Assembly (NCBI GenBank): GCA_021787395.1
Contig: JAJYLZ010000007.1
Coordinates: 1 to 64,000, forward strand
Source of the DNA: Chloroflexota bacterium
GTDB lineage: Bacteria; Chloroflexota; Limnocylindria; Limnocylindrales; CSP1-4
Direction: 5' to 3'
DNA: 64,000 nt
Below, piece after piece: positions 44,164 through 54,051 of this stretch. The position numbers were made by a program, and so were the translations under genes. Within the stretch, counting starts at the first letter, position 1, and each line of letters begins with the position of its first letter. Under the pieces are notes generated by a model. The model worked only from the letters and a program-made list of their open reading frames with translations, did not search any database and was not told where the DNA came from.

Positions 44164-44918
44164 CGGCTCGAGTCGGCATCGTCCTGTTCCCGGGCTCAAA
44201 CCGGGACATCGACGCGGCCAACGCGCTCCGGATCGCGGGGGCCGAGCCGGTGGTGCTGTGGCACGAGTCGGTGGACCTCGACGGGGTCACCGGCATCCTG
44301 ATCCCCGGCGGCTTCGCCTACGGCGACTACCTGCGGGCGGGCGTGATCGCGCGGTTCTCGCCCGTGATGCGCGCGGTGGCCGAGTTCGCGGAGGCGGGCG
44401 GCCCGGTGCTGGGCATCTGCAACGGCTTCCAGGTCCTGGCCGAGGCGAGGCTGGTGCCCGGCGCGCTGCTGCGCAACCGCGGCCTCCGGTTCGTGTGCCG
44501 CGAGGTGTCCCTGCTGCCCGAGCACCTGGACACGCCGTTCACCCGCGAGGTGGGGGAGCGGCGCCCACTGCGGATGCCGGTCGCCCACGGCGAGGGCTGC
44601 TACTACGCGGACGACGCGACGCTCGACGCGCTCGAGCGCGACGGCGGCGTCCTGTGGCGCTACGCCAACCCGGACGGGACCGTGGCCGGCCCCGACGACC
44701 CCGGCAACCCCAACGGCTCGCTGCGCGGCATCGCGGGCGTGCGCAACGCGGCCGGCAATGTCGCCGGGCTGATGCCCCACCCGGAGACGGCCGTGGAGGC
44801 CGTCCTGGGCAGCGACGACGGCCTGGGGATCATCCGCTCGCTCGCGGTCAGCGCCGCCGAGTACGCCGCCACGGGCCGGGTCAGCGGCACGCGGGCGCTG
44901 GCGGGAGGTGCCGCGTGA
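44160..44918 (+). CDS. purQ: FGAM synthetase glutaminase subunit PurQ
   Basis: A 252-residue class-I glutamine amidotransferase that feeds ammonia to PurL. The nucleophile Cys is in [13 protein letters not shown], His and Glu in MPHPETAVE; the start [20 protein letters not shown] and the [15 protein letters not shown] motif are typical of PurQ. GTG start with GTGA overlap at purS; GTGA overlap again with purL. Confidence 0.95.
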   Translation: MTARVGIVLFPGSNRDIDAANALRIAGAEPVVLWHESVDLDGVTGILIPGGFAYGDYLRAGVIARFSPVMRAVAEFAEAGGPVLGICNGFQVLAEARLVPGALLRNRGLRFVCREVSLLPEHLDTPFTREVGERRPLRMPVAHGEGCYYADDATLDALERDGGVLWRYANPDGTVAGPDDPGNPNGSLRGIAGVRNAAGNVAGLMPHPETAVEAVLGSDDGLGIIRSLAVSAAEYAATGRVSGTRALAGGAA

Positions 44919-47284
44919 CGGCCGAGGTCCCGCTCCACATCGCGCTCGGGCTGACCGACGTCGAGCTCGACGCGATCCGCGAGAGGCTGTCGCGCGAGCC
45001 CAACGACCTCGAGCTCGCGATGTTCAGCGTGATGTGGTCCGAGCACTGCTCCTACAAGAGCAGCAAGCCGCTGCTGCGGACGCTGCCCACCAAGGGAAAG
45101 GACGTGGTCGCGGGCGTCGGCGAGCAGGCCGGCGTCATCTCGATCGGCGACGGCCTGGCGGTGGCGTTCAAGATCGAGAGCCACAACCACCCGTCGGCGG
45201 TGGAGCCGTACCAGGGCGCCGCGACCGGCGTGGGCGGCATCCTGCGCGACGTGTTCGCCATGGGCGCCCGGCCGATCGCGGTGCTCGACGCGCTCCGCTT
45301 CGGCCGGCCGGACGACCCGCGGACGCGGCACCTCGTGGACGGGGTCGTGCGCGGCGTGGGCGGCTACGGCAACTGCGTGGGCGTGCCCACCGTGGGCGGC
45401 GAGCTCGTGTTCGACCCCAGCTACCAGGGCAACCCGCTGGTCAACGTGATGGCCATCGGGCTGCTCGAGGAGGGGATGCTCACCCGCGCCTCGGCGGACG
45501 GCCCGGGCAACCTGGTGGTGCTCTACGGCTCGGCAACCGGCCGCGACGGCATCGGCGGGGCCTCGGTGCTGGCCAGCGCCACGTTCGGCGACCAGGACCC
45601 GTCCAAGCGCCCCAGCGTCCAGGTGGGCGACCCGTTCGCCGAGAAGCTGCTGATCGAGGCGACCCTCGAGCTCATCGCCCGCAAGCTGATTGTGTCGATC
45701 CAGGACCTCGGCGCGGCCGGGATCAGCTGCGCGACGTCCGAGACCGCCGACCGGGGCGGCACGGGCATGCGCATCGACCTCGACGCCATCCCGCGCCGCG
45801 AGCCCGGCCTGGAGCCGTTCGAGGTCATGATCTCCGAGTCGCAGGAGCGCATGCTCGCGATCGTCGAGCCCGAGCGGTGGGACGCCGTCCGCGAGGTGTG
45901 CGAGCGCTGGGGGCTGCCGGTCGCGGTGATCGGCCGCGTCACCGCAGACCCCGACATCGTGGTCCTCGCGGCGCCCGACGGCTCCGGCGCGCTCGACGCC
46001 CAGGGGCAGCCGGTCGGCGGGGCGGTCGAGCTCGCCCGCATCCCCGCGGCGGCGCTCACGTCCGACGCCATCGTCTTCGACCGCGAGTCGCGGGCGCCGG
46101 CCCGCCGCCGCGCCGCCCCCGCCCCGGGGGCGCCGGCCGAGCCCGTCGACGCCCTGCCCGTGCGGGGCCAGGACCCGGGCGCGGTGCTGCTGGCGCTGCT
46201 CGGCTCGCCCAACCTGTCGTCGCGCCGCGGGGTCTACGAGCAGTACGACCACAACGTCCAGGCGAACACCGTGGCCGGGCCCGGCCGGGGCGCGGCGGTG
46301 CTCCGCATCAAGGGGACCGCCAAGGCGCTGGTGGCCACGACCGACGCCAACGCGCCGGTCGGGCAGATCGACCCGTGGCTGGGCGCGGCCCTGTCGGTGG
46401 CGGAGGCGTCCCGCAACGTGTCGATCACCGGCGCCCGGCCGCTGGGGGTAACCAACTGCCTCAACTACGGCGACCCCACCCGGCCCGAGGCGTTCTGGGC
46501 GCTGGCCGAGGGCGTCCGCGGCCTCGCCGACGCGTGCGTCGCCCTGGGGCTGCCGGTCACCGGCGGCAACGTCTCGCTGTACAACGAGGCGCCCGGGTCG
46601 GCCATCGCGCCCACGCCCGAGATCGGCATCGTGGGGCTGCTCGACGACGTGTCCGCCCGGGTCGGGCCGGCGTTCCGCGCGGACGGCGACACGGTGGTCC
46701 TGGTCGGCCGGGCGGGGCCCGGGCTGGCCGGCAGCGAGTACACCCGGCTCGCCGGCAGCGCCCCGGGGGACGGGCCGCCGTCGATCGACCTCGAGCTCGA
46801 GGCGCGGGTCCAGGCGTTCATCCGGGAGGCCATCGGCCGGGGCTTGGTGGAGAGCTGCCAGGACGTGTCGGGGGGCGGGCTCGCGGTCGCCCTGGCCGAG
46901 ATGTGCGTCTGGGGCGGGCGCGGCGCGCAGCTGCGCCTCGGCGTGGGCGACTCGCCCGCCGTGGCGCTGTTCGGCGAGAGCCCGTCGCGGCTGGTGTGCG
47001 AGGTCGTGCCCAGGCACGCCCCGGCGCTCGAGCTGCTCGCCCGCCAGCACGGGGTCGACACCGAGACGCTGGGCGCCACCGGCGGCCAGAGGCTCGTCAT
47101 CGAGCTCGGGGGCGAGGGGGCCACCGGAGCCGCGGAGGAGCGCGGCTCCCGGATCGCCGACGCACTGGAGGTGGCCGTGGACGACCTTCGCCATGCCTGG
47201 GAGCACGGGCTCCCCAACGCCCTCGGCTGGGAGGGCGCCGAGACCGACGGCGCGGCGCTGCCCGGACTGGAGGTCGCCGGCTGA
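44915..47284 (+). CDS. purL: FGAM synthetase large subunit (small-type PurL)
   Basis: The 789-residue synthetase subunit of the PurSQL complex that converts FGAR to FGAM. It has [39 protein letters not shown] (in parts), the two AIR-synthase-like halves with [12 protein letters not shown] and [11 protein letters not shown], and [14 protein letters not shown]. An Ala/Pro/Arg linker of about 25 residues joins the halves (around residues 390-415). GTG 44915 overlaps the purQ stop; the last base of its stop is the A of the purF ATG. Confidence 0.96.
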   Translation: MTAEVPLHIALGLTDVELDAIRERLSREPNDLELAMFSVMWSEHCSYKSSKPLLRTLPTKGKDVVAGVGEQAGVISIGDGLAVAFKIESHNHPSAVEPYQGAATGVGGILRDVFAMGARPIAVLDALRFGRPDDPRTRHLVDGVVRGVGGYGNCVGVPTVGGELVFDPSYQGNPLVNVMAIGLLEEGMLTRASADGPGNLVVLYGSATGRDGIGGASVLASATFGDQDPSKRPSVQVGDPFAEKLLIEATLELIARKLIVSIQDLGAAGISCATSETADRGGTGMRIDLDAIPRREPGLEPFEVMISESQERMLAIVEPERWDAVREVCERWGLPVAVIGRVTADPDIVVLAAPDGSGALDAQGQPVGGAVELARIPAAALTSDAIVFDRESRAPARRRAAPAPGAPAEPVDALPVRGQDPGAVLLALLGSPNLSSRRGVYEQYDHNVQANTVAGPGRGAAVLRIKGTAKALVATTDANAPVGQIDPWLGAALSVAEASRNVSITGARPLGVTNCLNYGDPTRPEAFWALAEGVRGLADACVALGLPVTGGNVSLYNEAPGSAIAPTPEIGIVGLLDDVSARVGPAFRADGDTVVLVGRAGPGLAGSEYTRLAGSAPGDGPPSIDLELEARVQAFIREAIGRGLVESCQDVSGGGLAVALAEMCVWGGRGAQLRLGVGDSPAVALFGESPSRLVCEVVPRHAPALELLARQHGVDTETLGATGGQRLVIELGGEGATGAAEERGSRIADALEVAVDDLRHAWEHGLPNALGWEGAETDGAALPGLEVAG

Positions 47285-48738
47285 TGTGCGGTGTCGTCGG
47301 CGTCGTGCTCCCCGACCACGGCCACGAGGCCGCGGCCGTCGCGGCGACGGCGCTGTTCGCGCTCCAGCACCGGGGCCAGGAGTCGGCGGGCGTCGGCGTC
47401 GCCGACCAGGGCCACCTGATGATCTACAAGGATCTGGGGATGGTGACCCAGGTCCTCGACGAGCGCCGGATCCCGTCGCTCTCGGGCGACCTCGCCGTGG
47501 CCCACTGCCGCTACTCGACCACGGGCTCCACCGTGTGGGAGAACGCCCAGCCGACGCTCCGGCTCGGCCCCCGGCGCGCGATCGCCGTCGGCCACAACGG
47601 CAACCTGGTCAACACCCGGGAGCTGCTCGACCAGCTCGAGGGCGGCCGGACCCGGCTGCCCGCGTCCACCGACACGGAGCTGCTCACGGCGCTCCTCGCC
47701 GACGAGCCCGCCGCCGACACGGTCGAGGCGCTGGTGAAGGTCCTGCCGCGCGTCCGCGGGGCGTACAGCCTCGTCGTGCTCGACGAGCGGCGCGTCATCG
47801 GCGTCCGCGACCCGCACGGCTTCCGGCCGCTCGCGCTCGGCCGCATCCCGGCCGCGGGGGAGGACGCCCCCGGCCTGTGGGGCGACGACACGGCGGGCTG
47901 GATCCTGGCGTCGGAGACGGCCGCCCTCGACACCGTGGGTGCAGAGTACGTCCGGGAGGTCGAGCCGGGCGAGATCGTGGTGCTCGAGCCGGGGCGGGAG
48001 CCGGTCTCGGTCCGGTTCGCCGAGCCGAGCCCCGCCCTGTGCGTGTTCGAGCTGATCTACTTCGCCCGCCCCGACTCGTACCTCGAGGGGCGCAGCCTGT
48101 ACGAGGCGCGCCGCCGGATGGGCATGGAGCTCGCGCGGGAGCACCCGATCGATGCGGACCTGGTGATGCCGGTCCCCGACACGGGCGGGCCGGCCGCCGC
48201 CGGGTACTCCGAGCAGTCGGGGATCCCGTACCGCGAGGGGTTCGTGCGCAACCGCTACAGCGGCCGCACCTTCATCCAGCCGTCCCAGGCGATGCGCCAG
48301 CGGGGCGTCAACGTCAAGCTGTCGCCGCTGCGCGAGACGATCCGCGGCCAGCGGCTGGTGGTGGTGGACGACTCGATCGTGCGCGGCACCACGACCCGCC
48401 AGATCATCGGCCTCCTGCGCCGGGCGGGCGCCCGCGAGGTCCACGTGCGCATCAGCGCCCCGCCCATCTACCACCCGTGCTTCTACGGCATCGACACCGC
48501 CGTGCCCCGGGAGCTGCTCGCCGCGACCCACTCGATCGAGGAGATCCGCGAGTTCATCGGGGCGGACACGCTGGGGTACCTGTCGGTGCCGGGCGTCCTG
48601 GCCGCGGTGGACCTGCCGTACGACCGGTTCTGCTTCGCCTGCTTCGACGGGCGCTATCCGGAGCCCGTCCCGTACGACGTAGAGGCGCGTAAGTTCGTGC
48701 TCGAGGAGCCGGCGGGCGCCGGCGCGGGCCAGCGGTGA
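47284..48738 (+). CDS. purF: Amidophosphoribosyltransferase
   Basis: PurF makes phosphoribosylamine from PRPP and glutamine, the first committed step of the pathway. The 484-residue protein begins MCGVVGVV, so Cys2 becomes the N-terminal nucleophile after Met removal. The glutaminase shows ALQHRGQESAG and HCRYSTTGS; the transferase has the PRPP motif LVVVDDSIVRGTTTRQI. Cysteines in LCVFE, HPCFYG and FCFACFDG correspond to the [4Fe-4S] ligands of the B. subtilis type, implying oxygen sensitivity. Starts overlapping the purL stop (TGATG). Confidence 0.96.
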   Translation: MCGVVGVVLPDHGHEAAAVAATALFALQHRGQESAGVGVADQGHLMIYKDLGMVTQVLDERRIPSLSGDLAVAHCRYSTTGSTVWENAQPTLRLGPRRAIAVGHNGNLVNTRELLDQLEGGRTRLPASTDTELLTALLADEPAADTVEALVKVLPRVRGAYSLVVLDERRVIGVRDPHGFRPLALGRIPAAGEDAPGLWGDDTAGWILASETAALDTVGAEYVREVEPGEIVVLEPGREPVSVRFAEPSPALCVFELIYFARPDSYLEGRSLYEARRRMGMELAREHPIDADLVMPVPDTGGPAAAGYSEQSGIPYREGFVRNRYSGRTFIQPSQAMRQRGVNVKLSPLRETIRGQRLVVVDDSIVRGTTTRQIIGLLRRAGAREVHVRISAPPIYHPCFYGIDTAVPRELLAATHSIEEIREFIGADTLGYLSVPGVLAAVDLPYDRFCFACFDGRYPEPVPYDVEARKFVLEEPAGAGAGQR

Positions 48739-48754
48739 GCGGGAGGTCGGCCCC

Positions 48755-49900
48755 GTGACCGGCAAGACGGCCGCCGACCGCGGCGCGTACGCGGCGTCGG
48801 GCGTGGACGTGGCGGCGGGCGACCGCGCGGTCGAGCTGCTGCGGGCCTCGGTCGCCTCGACGATGCGCCCCGAGGTGCTCGGCGGCCTGGGCGGGTTCGG
48901 CGCGGCGTTCACGATCCCGGCCGGCTACCGCGAGCCGGTGATCGTGTCCTCGACCGACGGCGTCGGGACGAAGACCGCGATCGCGCAGGCGATGGGCCGG
49001 CTGGACTCGATCGGCATCGACCTCGTCGCGATGTGCGCGGACGACGTGGTGTGCACGGGCGCCGAGCCGGTCGCCATGCTCGACTACATCGCGGTCGGCA
49101 AGCTCGTGCCGGAGCGCGTGGCGAGCCTCGTCGAGGGCGTCGCCGAGGGCTGCCGCCAGGCCGGCGCGGCGCTCGTCGGCGGCGAGACGGCGGAGCACCC
49201 GGGCCTCATGGAGCCCGACGAGTTCGACCTGGCGGGGTTCTGCATCGGGGTGGGGGAGCGCTCGAGGCTGCTCGACGGCACGGCGGCCCGGGCGGGCGAC
49301 GCCATCGTCGGCCTCGCCTCGTCGGGCCTCCACGCCAACGGCTACTCGCTGGTCCGCCGGGTGGTCCACGACCTGCGGCTCGATCTCGAGGCGCCCTACG
49401 GCGGTGCCGCCTGCCGGGCGTTCGGCTGCTCGATGTCCGGGGCGGAGCTGCTCGTCGAGCCCGGCCTGATCGACGCCACGCTGGGCGACACCCTGCTCAC
49501 GCCCACCCGGATCTACGCGCGCGACGTGCTCGCGATCCGCGAGGAGCTGGCCGCGGCCGGCCACGAGCTGCGGGGCGTCGCGCACGTCACCGGCGGCGGG
49601 CTGCCGGGCAACGTGCCGCGCGCGCTGCCGGAGCGCCTCGGCGCGCGGCTGGACCCGTCGGCGTGGCCGGTGCCGTCGGTCATCCGCCTGGTCTCGTCGT
49701 TCGCGCTGCTGGGCGGGCCGGAGCAGCGCGCCACGTTCAACGCGGGGATCGGCATGGTGCTCGTCGTCCCGCCCGACGCGGCCGGCCCGACCGTCGAGAT
49801 CGCCCGCGCGCGCGGCGTCCCGGCGTGGGTCATCGGGGAGGCGGTCGAGGCGACGGCCCTGGGCGGCCGGCGGTACGCAGAGGAGGCGAGGGGCGCATGA
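48755..49900 (+). CDS. purM: AIR synthetase
   Basis: PurM closes the imidazole ring, converting FGAM to AIR with ATP. The 381-residue protein starts YAASGVDVAAGDRAVELL and has GGFGAAFTIP, VSSTDGVGTKTAIA, MCADDVVCTGAEPVAMLDYIAVGK, LVGGETAEHPG and VTGGGLPGNVPRALP. GTG 48755 lies 16 bp after purF with GGGAGG upstream. The stop overlaps the purN-purH ATG. Confidence 0.95.
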   Translation: MTGKTAADRGAYAASGVDVAAGDRAVELLRASVASTMRPEVLGGLGGFGAAFTIPAGYREPVIVSSTDGVGTKTAIAQAMGRLDSIGIDLVAMCADDVVCTGAEPVAMLDYIAVGKLVPERVASLVEGVAEGCRQAGAALVGGETAEHPGLMEPDEFDLAGFCIGVGERSRLLDGTAARAGDAIVGLASSGLHANGYSLVRRVVHDLRLDLEAPYGGAACRAFGCSMSGAELLVEPGLIDATLGDTLLTPTRIYARDVLAIREELAAAGHELRGVAHVTGGGLPGNVPRALPERLGARLDPSAWPVPSVIRLVSSFALLGGPEQRATFNAGIGMVLVVPPDAAGPTVEIARARGVPAWVIGEAVEATALGGRRYAEEARGA

Positions 49901-52155
49901 GCGGCAGGATCGCGGTGGGGGTGTCCGGGACGGGGTCCAACCTGCGGGCGCTGGCCGCCTCCGCCGGGCGCGGCGAGCTGGGCGGGGAGATCGCTCTGGT
50001 GTTCGCGGACCGCGCCTGCCCGGCGCTCGACTGGGCGGCGGAGCAGGGGATCGAGGCGGTCCTGGTCCCGGACGGCGACGACGGCGTGCTGGCCGAGACC
50101 CTCGAGGCCGTCGCCCCTGACGCCGTCGTCCTCGCCGGCTACCTCCGGATCCTCGGCCCCCGCGTGCTGGCCGCCTTCCCGGGCCGGATCCTCAACGTGC
50201 ACCCGGCGCTGCTGCCGTCGTTCCCCGGGCTCCACGGCGCGCGCGACGCGCTGGCCGCCGGGGTGGCCGTGACGGGCGTCACGGTCCACTTGGTGGACGC
50301 GACCCTCGACGGCGGGCCCATCGTGGCCCAGGAGGCGGTGCCGGTCCTGCCCGGCGACACCGAGGAGGCGCTGCTGGCGCGGATCCACCCGGTCGAGCAC
50401 CGGCTGCTGCCGATGGCCGTGGCGGCGCTGCTCGCCGGCGCGGTGAGCGTGGCGCCGGGGGCGAGGCGGGCGGCGATCGACACGGCCGCCCTGGACGCCC
50501 GCGCGCCGAAGCCCAGGCGGGCGCTGCTGTCCGTCTACGACAAGACGGGCCTGGTCGAGCTCGGGCGGGGCCTGGTGGCCCGCGGCTGGGAGCTGGTGTC
50601 CACCGGCGGATCGGCGCGGACCCTGCGCGAGGCCGGCCTGCCGGTGACCGACGTCGCCGCGGTGACGGGCTCGCCGGAGATGCTCGACGGGCGCGTCAAG
50701 ACCCTGCACCCGCGGGTCCACGCGGGCCTCCTGGCGGACCGCCGCCGGGCCGACCACCGCGAGACGCTGGCCGCGTTCGGCATCGACCCGTTCGACCTGG
50801 TCGTGGTCAACCTCTACCCCTTCGCCGAGGCCTCGCGCCGGCCGGGGATCTCGTTCGACCAGCTGGTCGAGGAGATCGACATCGGCGGCCCGTCGATGGT
50901 CCGCGCCGCGGCCAAGAACCACGCGTCGGTCGCGATCGTGACCTCGCCCGCGCGGTACGGGGGCGTCCTGGCCGCGCTCGACGAGCACGGCGAGATCCCG
51001 CTGGGCCTCCGCTCGGCCCTCGCCGTGGAGGCGTTCCGCCACACCGCGGCGTATGACGCCCGGATCTCGAACGAGCTGCCGCGGCGGATGGCCGACGCCG
51101 GCGTGCCGCTCCCCGACGAGGCCGGCCTGCCCGGCTCGTCCGACCCGTACCCGCCGAGCCTCACGGTCTCGCTGGACAAGGTCGAGACGCTGCGCTACGG
51201 CGAGAACCCGCACCAGCCGGCGGCGCGCTACCGGCGGACCGACCGCGAGCCCGTCCCGTCCGAGGGGCCGTTCGCCGCGGGCGGGCCGCCGCTCCAGGGC
51301 AAGGCGCTCAGCTACAACAACGTGCTCGACGCGTCGGCCGCCGCCTCGATGGCGAGGCTGATGCGCGGACCCGCGGTCGTCGTCGTCAAGCACACCAACC
51401 CGTGCGGCGCGGCCGAGCGCCCGACGCTCCTCGAGGCGTGGGAGTCGGCGTACGCGGGCGACCCCGTGTCGGCCTTCGGGGGCGTGGTGGCGGTCACGGG
51501 CACGGTCGACCGGGCGCTGGCCGAGCGGCTGGCGTCGATCTTCCTCGAGGTCGTGGTGGCGCCCGCGTTCGACGACGGCGCCCGCGAGGTGCTGGCGGCC
51601 AAGCCGAACCTGCGCCTGGTCCTCGACGCGTCGATCGACGCGTCCGCCCGGGCGGAGGGCGGGACCACGCGCCCGGACTACCTGGGCTCCCTGCGCTCGG
51701 CGGGCGGAGCCGTCCTGGTGACCGCGCCCGACAGCCTGCCGGACGACCCCGGCGAGTGGGCGTGCACGACCTCCCGCCAGCCCACCGCGCGCGAGCTGGC
51801 GGACCTCGACCTCGCCTGGCGCCTGTGCCGCGGCGCGGTGTCCAACGCGATCGTGCTCGTCCGCGACGGGATGCTGGTCGGGCTGGGGTCCGGGCAGGTC
51901 TCGCGCGTGGACGCCTGCCGACAGGCCGTGGACAAGGCGCGGACGTTCCAGGCTGAGCACGGGGGCGCAGCGGGCGCCGTGGCCGCGTCGGACGCGTTCT
52001 TCCCGTTCGCCGACGGCCCGGCGGTCCTGCTCGAGGGGGGCGTCACCGCGATCGCCCAGCCCGGCGGCTCGGTCCGCGACGACGAGGTGCTGGCGCTGGT
52101 CGAGCAGGCGGGCGCGGCGATGATGGCCACGGGGAGGCGCCACTTCCGCCACTGA
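49897..52155 (+). CDS. purNH: Fused GAR transformylase (PurN) and bifunctional PurH
   Basis: A single 752-residue frame joins two purine enzymes. Residues 1-190 are PurN: VGVSGTGSNLRAL, catalytic N100 and H102 in RILNVHPALLPSFPG, and D138 in LVDATLDGGPI. A short Ala/Arg linker leads into PurH from about 208: ALLSVYDKTGLVELGRGL (IMP cyclohydrolase domain, with STGGSARTL and HPRVHAGLL) and then the AICAR transformylase domain with RYGENPHQPA, KHTNPCGAA, DPVSAFGGVVA and the closing HFRH. It therefore performs steps 3, 9 and 10 with formyl-tetrahydrofolate in one chain. ATG overlaps the purM stop. No frame break or internal start signal is visible between the halves. Confidence 0.93.
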   Translation: MSGRIAVGVSGTGSNLRALAASAGRGELGGEIALVFADRACPALDWAAEQGIEAVLVPDGDDGVLAETLEAVAPDAVVLAGYLRILGPRVLAAFPGRILNVHPALLPSFPGLHGARDALAAGVAVTGVTVHLVDATLDGGPIVAQEAVPVLPGDTEEALLARIHPVEHRLLPMAVAALLAGAVSVAPGARRAAIDTAALDARAPKPRRALLSVYDKTGLVELGRGLVARGWELVSTGGSARTLREAGLPVTDVAAVTGSPEMLDGRVKTLHPRVHAGLLADRRRADHRETLAAFGIDPFDLVVVNLYPFAEASRRPGISFDQLVEEIDIGGPSMVRAAAKNHASVAIVTSPARYGGVLAALDEHGEIPLGLRSALAVEAFRHTAAYDARISNELPRRMADAGVPLPDEAGLPGSSDPYPPSLTVSLDKVETLRYGENPHQPAARYRRTDREPVPSEGPFAAGGPPLQGKALSYNNVLDASAAASMARLMRGPAVVVVKHTNPCGAAERPTLLEAWESAYAGDPVSAFGGVVAVTGTVDRALAERLASIFLEVVVAPAFDDGAREVLAAKPNLRLVLDASIDASARAEGGTTRPDYLGSLRSAGGAVLVTAPDSLPDDPGEWACTTSRQPTARELADLDLAWRLCRGAVSNAIVLVRDGMLVGLGSGQVSRVDACRQAVDKARTFQAEHGGAAGAVAASDAFFPFADGPAVLLEGGVTAIAQPGGSVRDDEVLALVEQAGAAMMATGRRHFRH

Positions 52156-52298
52156 CGCGGAGGGCTCTCGGCCACCTCCCGACGGCCTGCCGCGACGCAT
52201 CCACCGGACTCTGGCGCTCGCGGCCCCCGCCGCACAGGATGTGGGCTCGCACGGCCGTCAGCGGACGATGGCCCGGCGCACGCGGCGGAGGGGCCGGC

Positions 52299-53309
52299 AT
52301 GCGGTGGTTGGCGCGACGGCGTTGGCCGGTGATCCTCTTGGCGCTCGTGCTGGTTGCCGGATTGGCGTACGCCGGTGTCGGTGCGGCGGGCTGGCTGCTC
52401 CTCACCGAGGCGAAGGCGTGCCAGTGGACGGACGTGACCCCGGCCGACTTCCCCGGGCAGTGGCGGAAGGACACCCCCGGGCTCGTGGTCGACGCCACGC
52501 CCTACCAGTGGGCTGACTTCAGCGATGTCGAGATCGCCAGTGCGACCCAGGGTCTGACGCTCCGAGCGTGGTGGTCGCCGCCGACGGCCGCGGGCCGCGG
52601 CGTCGTCCTGGTCGTCCACGGCCGCGACTCGTGTCGATCGGACCCGCAGGTCCTGATGCCGGCCGGCATGCTCCACCGAGTCGGCTTCGGCGTACTGGTC
52701 CTCGATCTCCGCGACAACGGCCTGTCGGACCGCGAGGACGGCCACTGGGCGGGCGGCGTGGACGAGTGGCCGGACGTCACCGGCGCGTGGCGCTGGCTGC
52801 GGACGCGGGGCTACACGCCGTCGACCGTCGGGCTCATGGGCGTCTCCATGGGCACGGGCGCCATCTCACTCGCCATGGCGCACGAGCCGGGCATGGCGGC
52901 CGCGTTCCTCGACAGCCCGTGGGCGGACATGCCATCGGAGGCGGCCTTCCTCGGTCGGCAGCTCGGCGTGCCGGAGCTGGTCGTCCCGGGCATCCTCGCC
53001 ATGGGCCAGCTGATCAGCGGGGACGAGCTCCTCGGCCTCAGCCCCGAGCGCGGGTTCCGGGAGGCGCTGGCCGGTCGGCCGGTCGCGATCGTCCATGGGG
53101 AGCAGGACACGATCATCGACGTCGCGCAGGGCAGGAGGCTCGCTGCGGCGGCCGCGGCCGGGGGCAGCCCGGTCGAGCTCTGGCTGCTGCCGAAGGTCGA
53201 GCACGTCCAGGCTGCGTTCGTCGCTACCGCCGAGTACGAGCGACGCCTCGTCGCCTTCTTCTCCGCTCGGCTGGCCGTCCTCAAGCCCGGCAGCGCCCTG
53301 CTTCGCTGA
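52299..53309 (+). CDS. Membrane-anchored alpha/beta hydrolase
   Basis: A 336-residue alpha/beta-hydrolase fold protein. An N-terminal basic segment plus one hydrophobic helix (RRWPVILLALVLVAGLAYAGVGAAGWLLL) suggests anchoring with the catalytic domain outside. The nucleophile elbow GVSMGTG, acid in HGEQDTIID and histidine in KVEHVQA form a plausible triad; VVHGRDSC gives the oxyanion strand. Similar proteins are annotated as dienelactone-hydrolase or serine-aminopeptidase-like esterases; substrate unknown. ATG 52299 is preferred to an upstream in-frame ATG because GGAGGGG lies 6 nt before it. The gap 52156-52298 after the purine operon shows no clear terminator. Confidence 0.78.
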   Translation: MRWLARRRWPVILLALVLVAGLAYAGVGAAGWLLLTEAKACQWTDVTPADFPGQWRKDTPGLVVDATPYQWADFSDVEIASATQGLTLRAWWSPPTAAGRGVVLVVHGRDSCRSDPQVLMPAGMLHRVGFGVLVLDLRDNGLSDREDGHWAGGVDEWPDVTGAWRWLRTRGYTPSTVGLMGVSMGTGAISLAMAHEPGMAAAFLDSPWADMPSEAAFLGRQLGVPELVVPGILAMGQLISGDELLGLSPERGFREALAGRPVAIVHGEQDTIIDVAQGRRLAAAAAAGGSPVELWLLPKVEHVQAAFVATAEYERRLVAFFSARLAVLKPGSALLR

Positions 53310-53408
53310 GCCGCCGCGGCCGCTGGCCACGCTGGAGGGCCGGCCCGAGACGAGCGCGCTCGAGCGGCCTGCGCGGCGTGCCTGGCTCTCGACCGGCGAG
53401 CGCGGCGG

Positions 53409-53999
53409 TCAGCCGAAGGCGCGCTCGTTGCGGGCGGCAGCCTCCGCCACGGCGACGACGCGGCGATCGCGCGTTTCCGGCCGCTTCGCGGTGGCAATCC
53501 ACCCGAGCGCCATCTTCCGGGCGGACGGCGGCAGCGCCGCGAAGTTGGCCGTGGCGGATGGCCGGGCCGCGAGCGCCGCTCCGAGGTCGTCCGGCACCTC
53601 GAGCCGCTCCGCCGCGTCGAGGAGGGTCCACGACCCGTCACGCTTCGCGCGCTCGACGGCCGCCAGTCCGGCGGGCGCCATCCGTCCCGCCGCGGCGAGG
53701 CGGGCGACCCGCGCCTTGTTGGACGCGGCCCAAACGCTCCTCGGGCGGCGCGGCGCGAAGTACAGCCTCCCGCGCTCGGCGTCGAGCGTGCCGCCCGTGC
53801 CGTCGACCCAGCCGAAGCAGAGGGCCTCCTCGATCGCGTCCTCGTACTCGAGCCTCGGCCGGCCCGTCCTGGCCCGCCAGGTCACCAGCCAGACCCCGCG
53901 GGCCGTGGCGTGATTCGCCGCGAGCCAGCGGTGCCAGGCCTCGCGGTCGTCGGCATGGAGGAGCGGTGCCTCGTCGTGGGCGGCCACAGGCGAGAGCAT
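53409..53999 (-). CDS. YdeI/OmpD-associated family protein
   Basis: A 196-residue protein of the YdeI family (DUF1905/OmpD-associated, sometimes called bacteriocin-protection protein). Family features are DREAWHRWLAANHATARGVWLV, the central YEDAIEEALCFGWVDG motif, FAPRRPRSVWAASNKARVARL and the C-terminal KMALGWIATAKRPETRDRRV. Function is not established. It is convergent with the hydrolase gene and divergent from metG; 53310-53408 shows no feature. Confidence 0.8.
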   Translation of the reverse strand: MLSPVAAHDEAPLLHADDREAWHRWLAANHATARGVWLVTWRARTGRPRLEYEDAIEEALCFGWVDGTGGTLDAERGRLYFAPRRPRSVWAASNKARVARLAAAGRMAPAGLAAVERAKRDGSWTLLDAAERLEVPDDLGAALAARPSATANFAALPPSARKMALGWIATAKRPETRDRRVVAVAEAAARNERAFG

Positions 54000-54036
54000 A
54001 GCCGCGGCGCGGGCACGGGAGGCACGATCCCGCTGC

Positions 54037-54042
54037 TACCAT
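54037..54042 (+). promoter_or_regulatory. -10-like box TACCAT before metG
   Basis: TACCAT lies 9 nt before the metG ATG and is followed by CGCCGGACC; the same TACCATCG string precedes tatD. Consistent with a leaderless metG mRNA. Confidence 0.45.
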
Positions 54043-54051
54043 CGCCGGACC

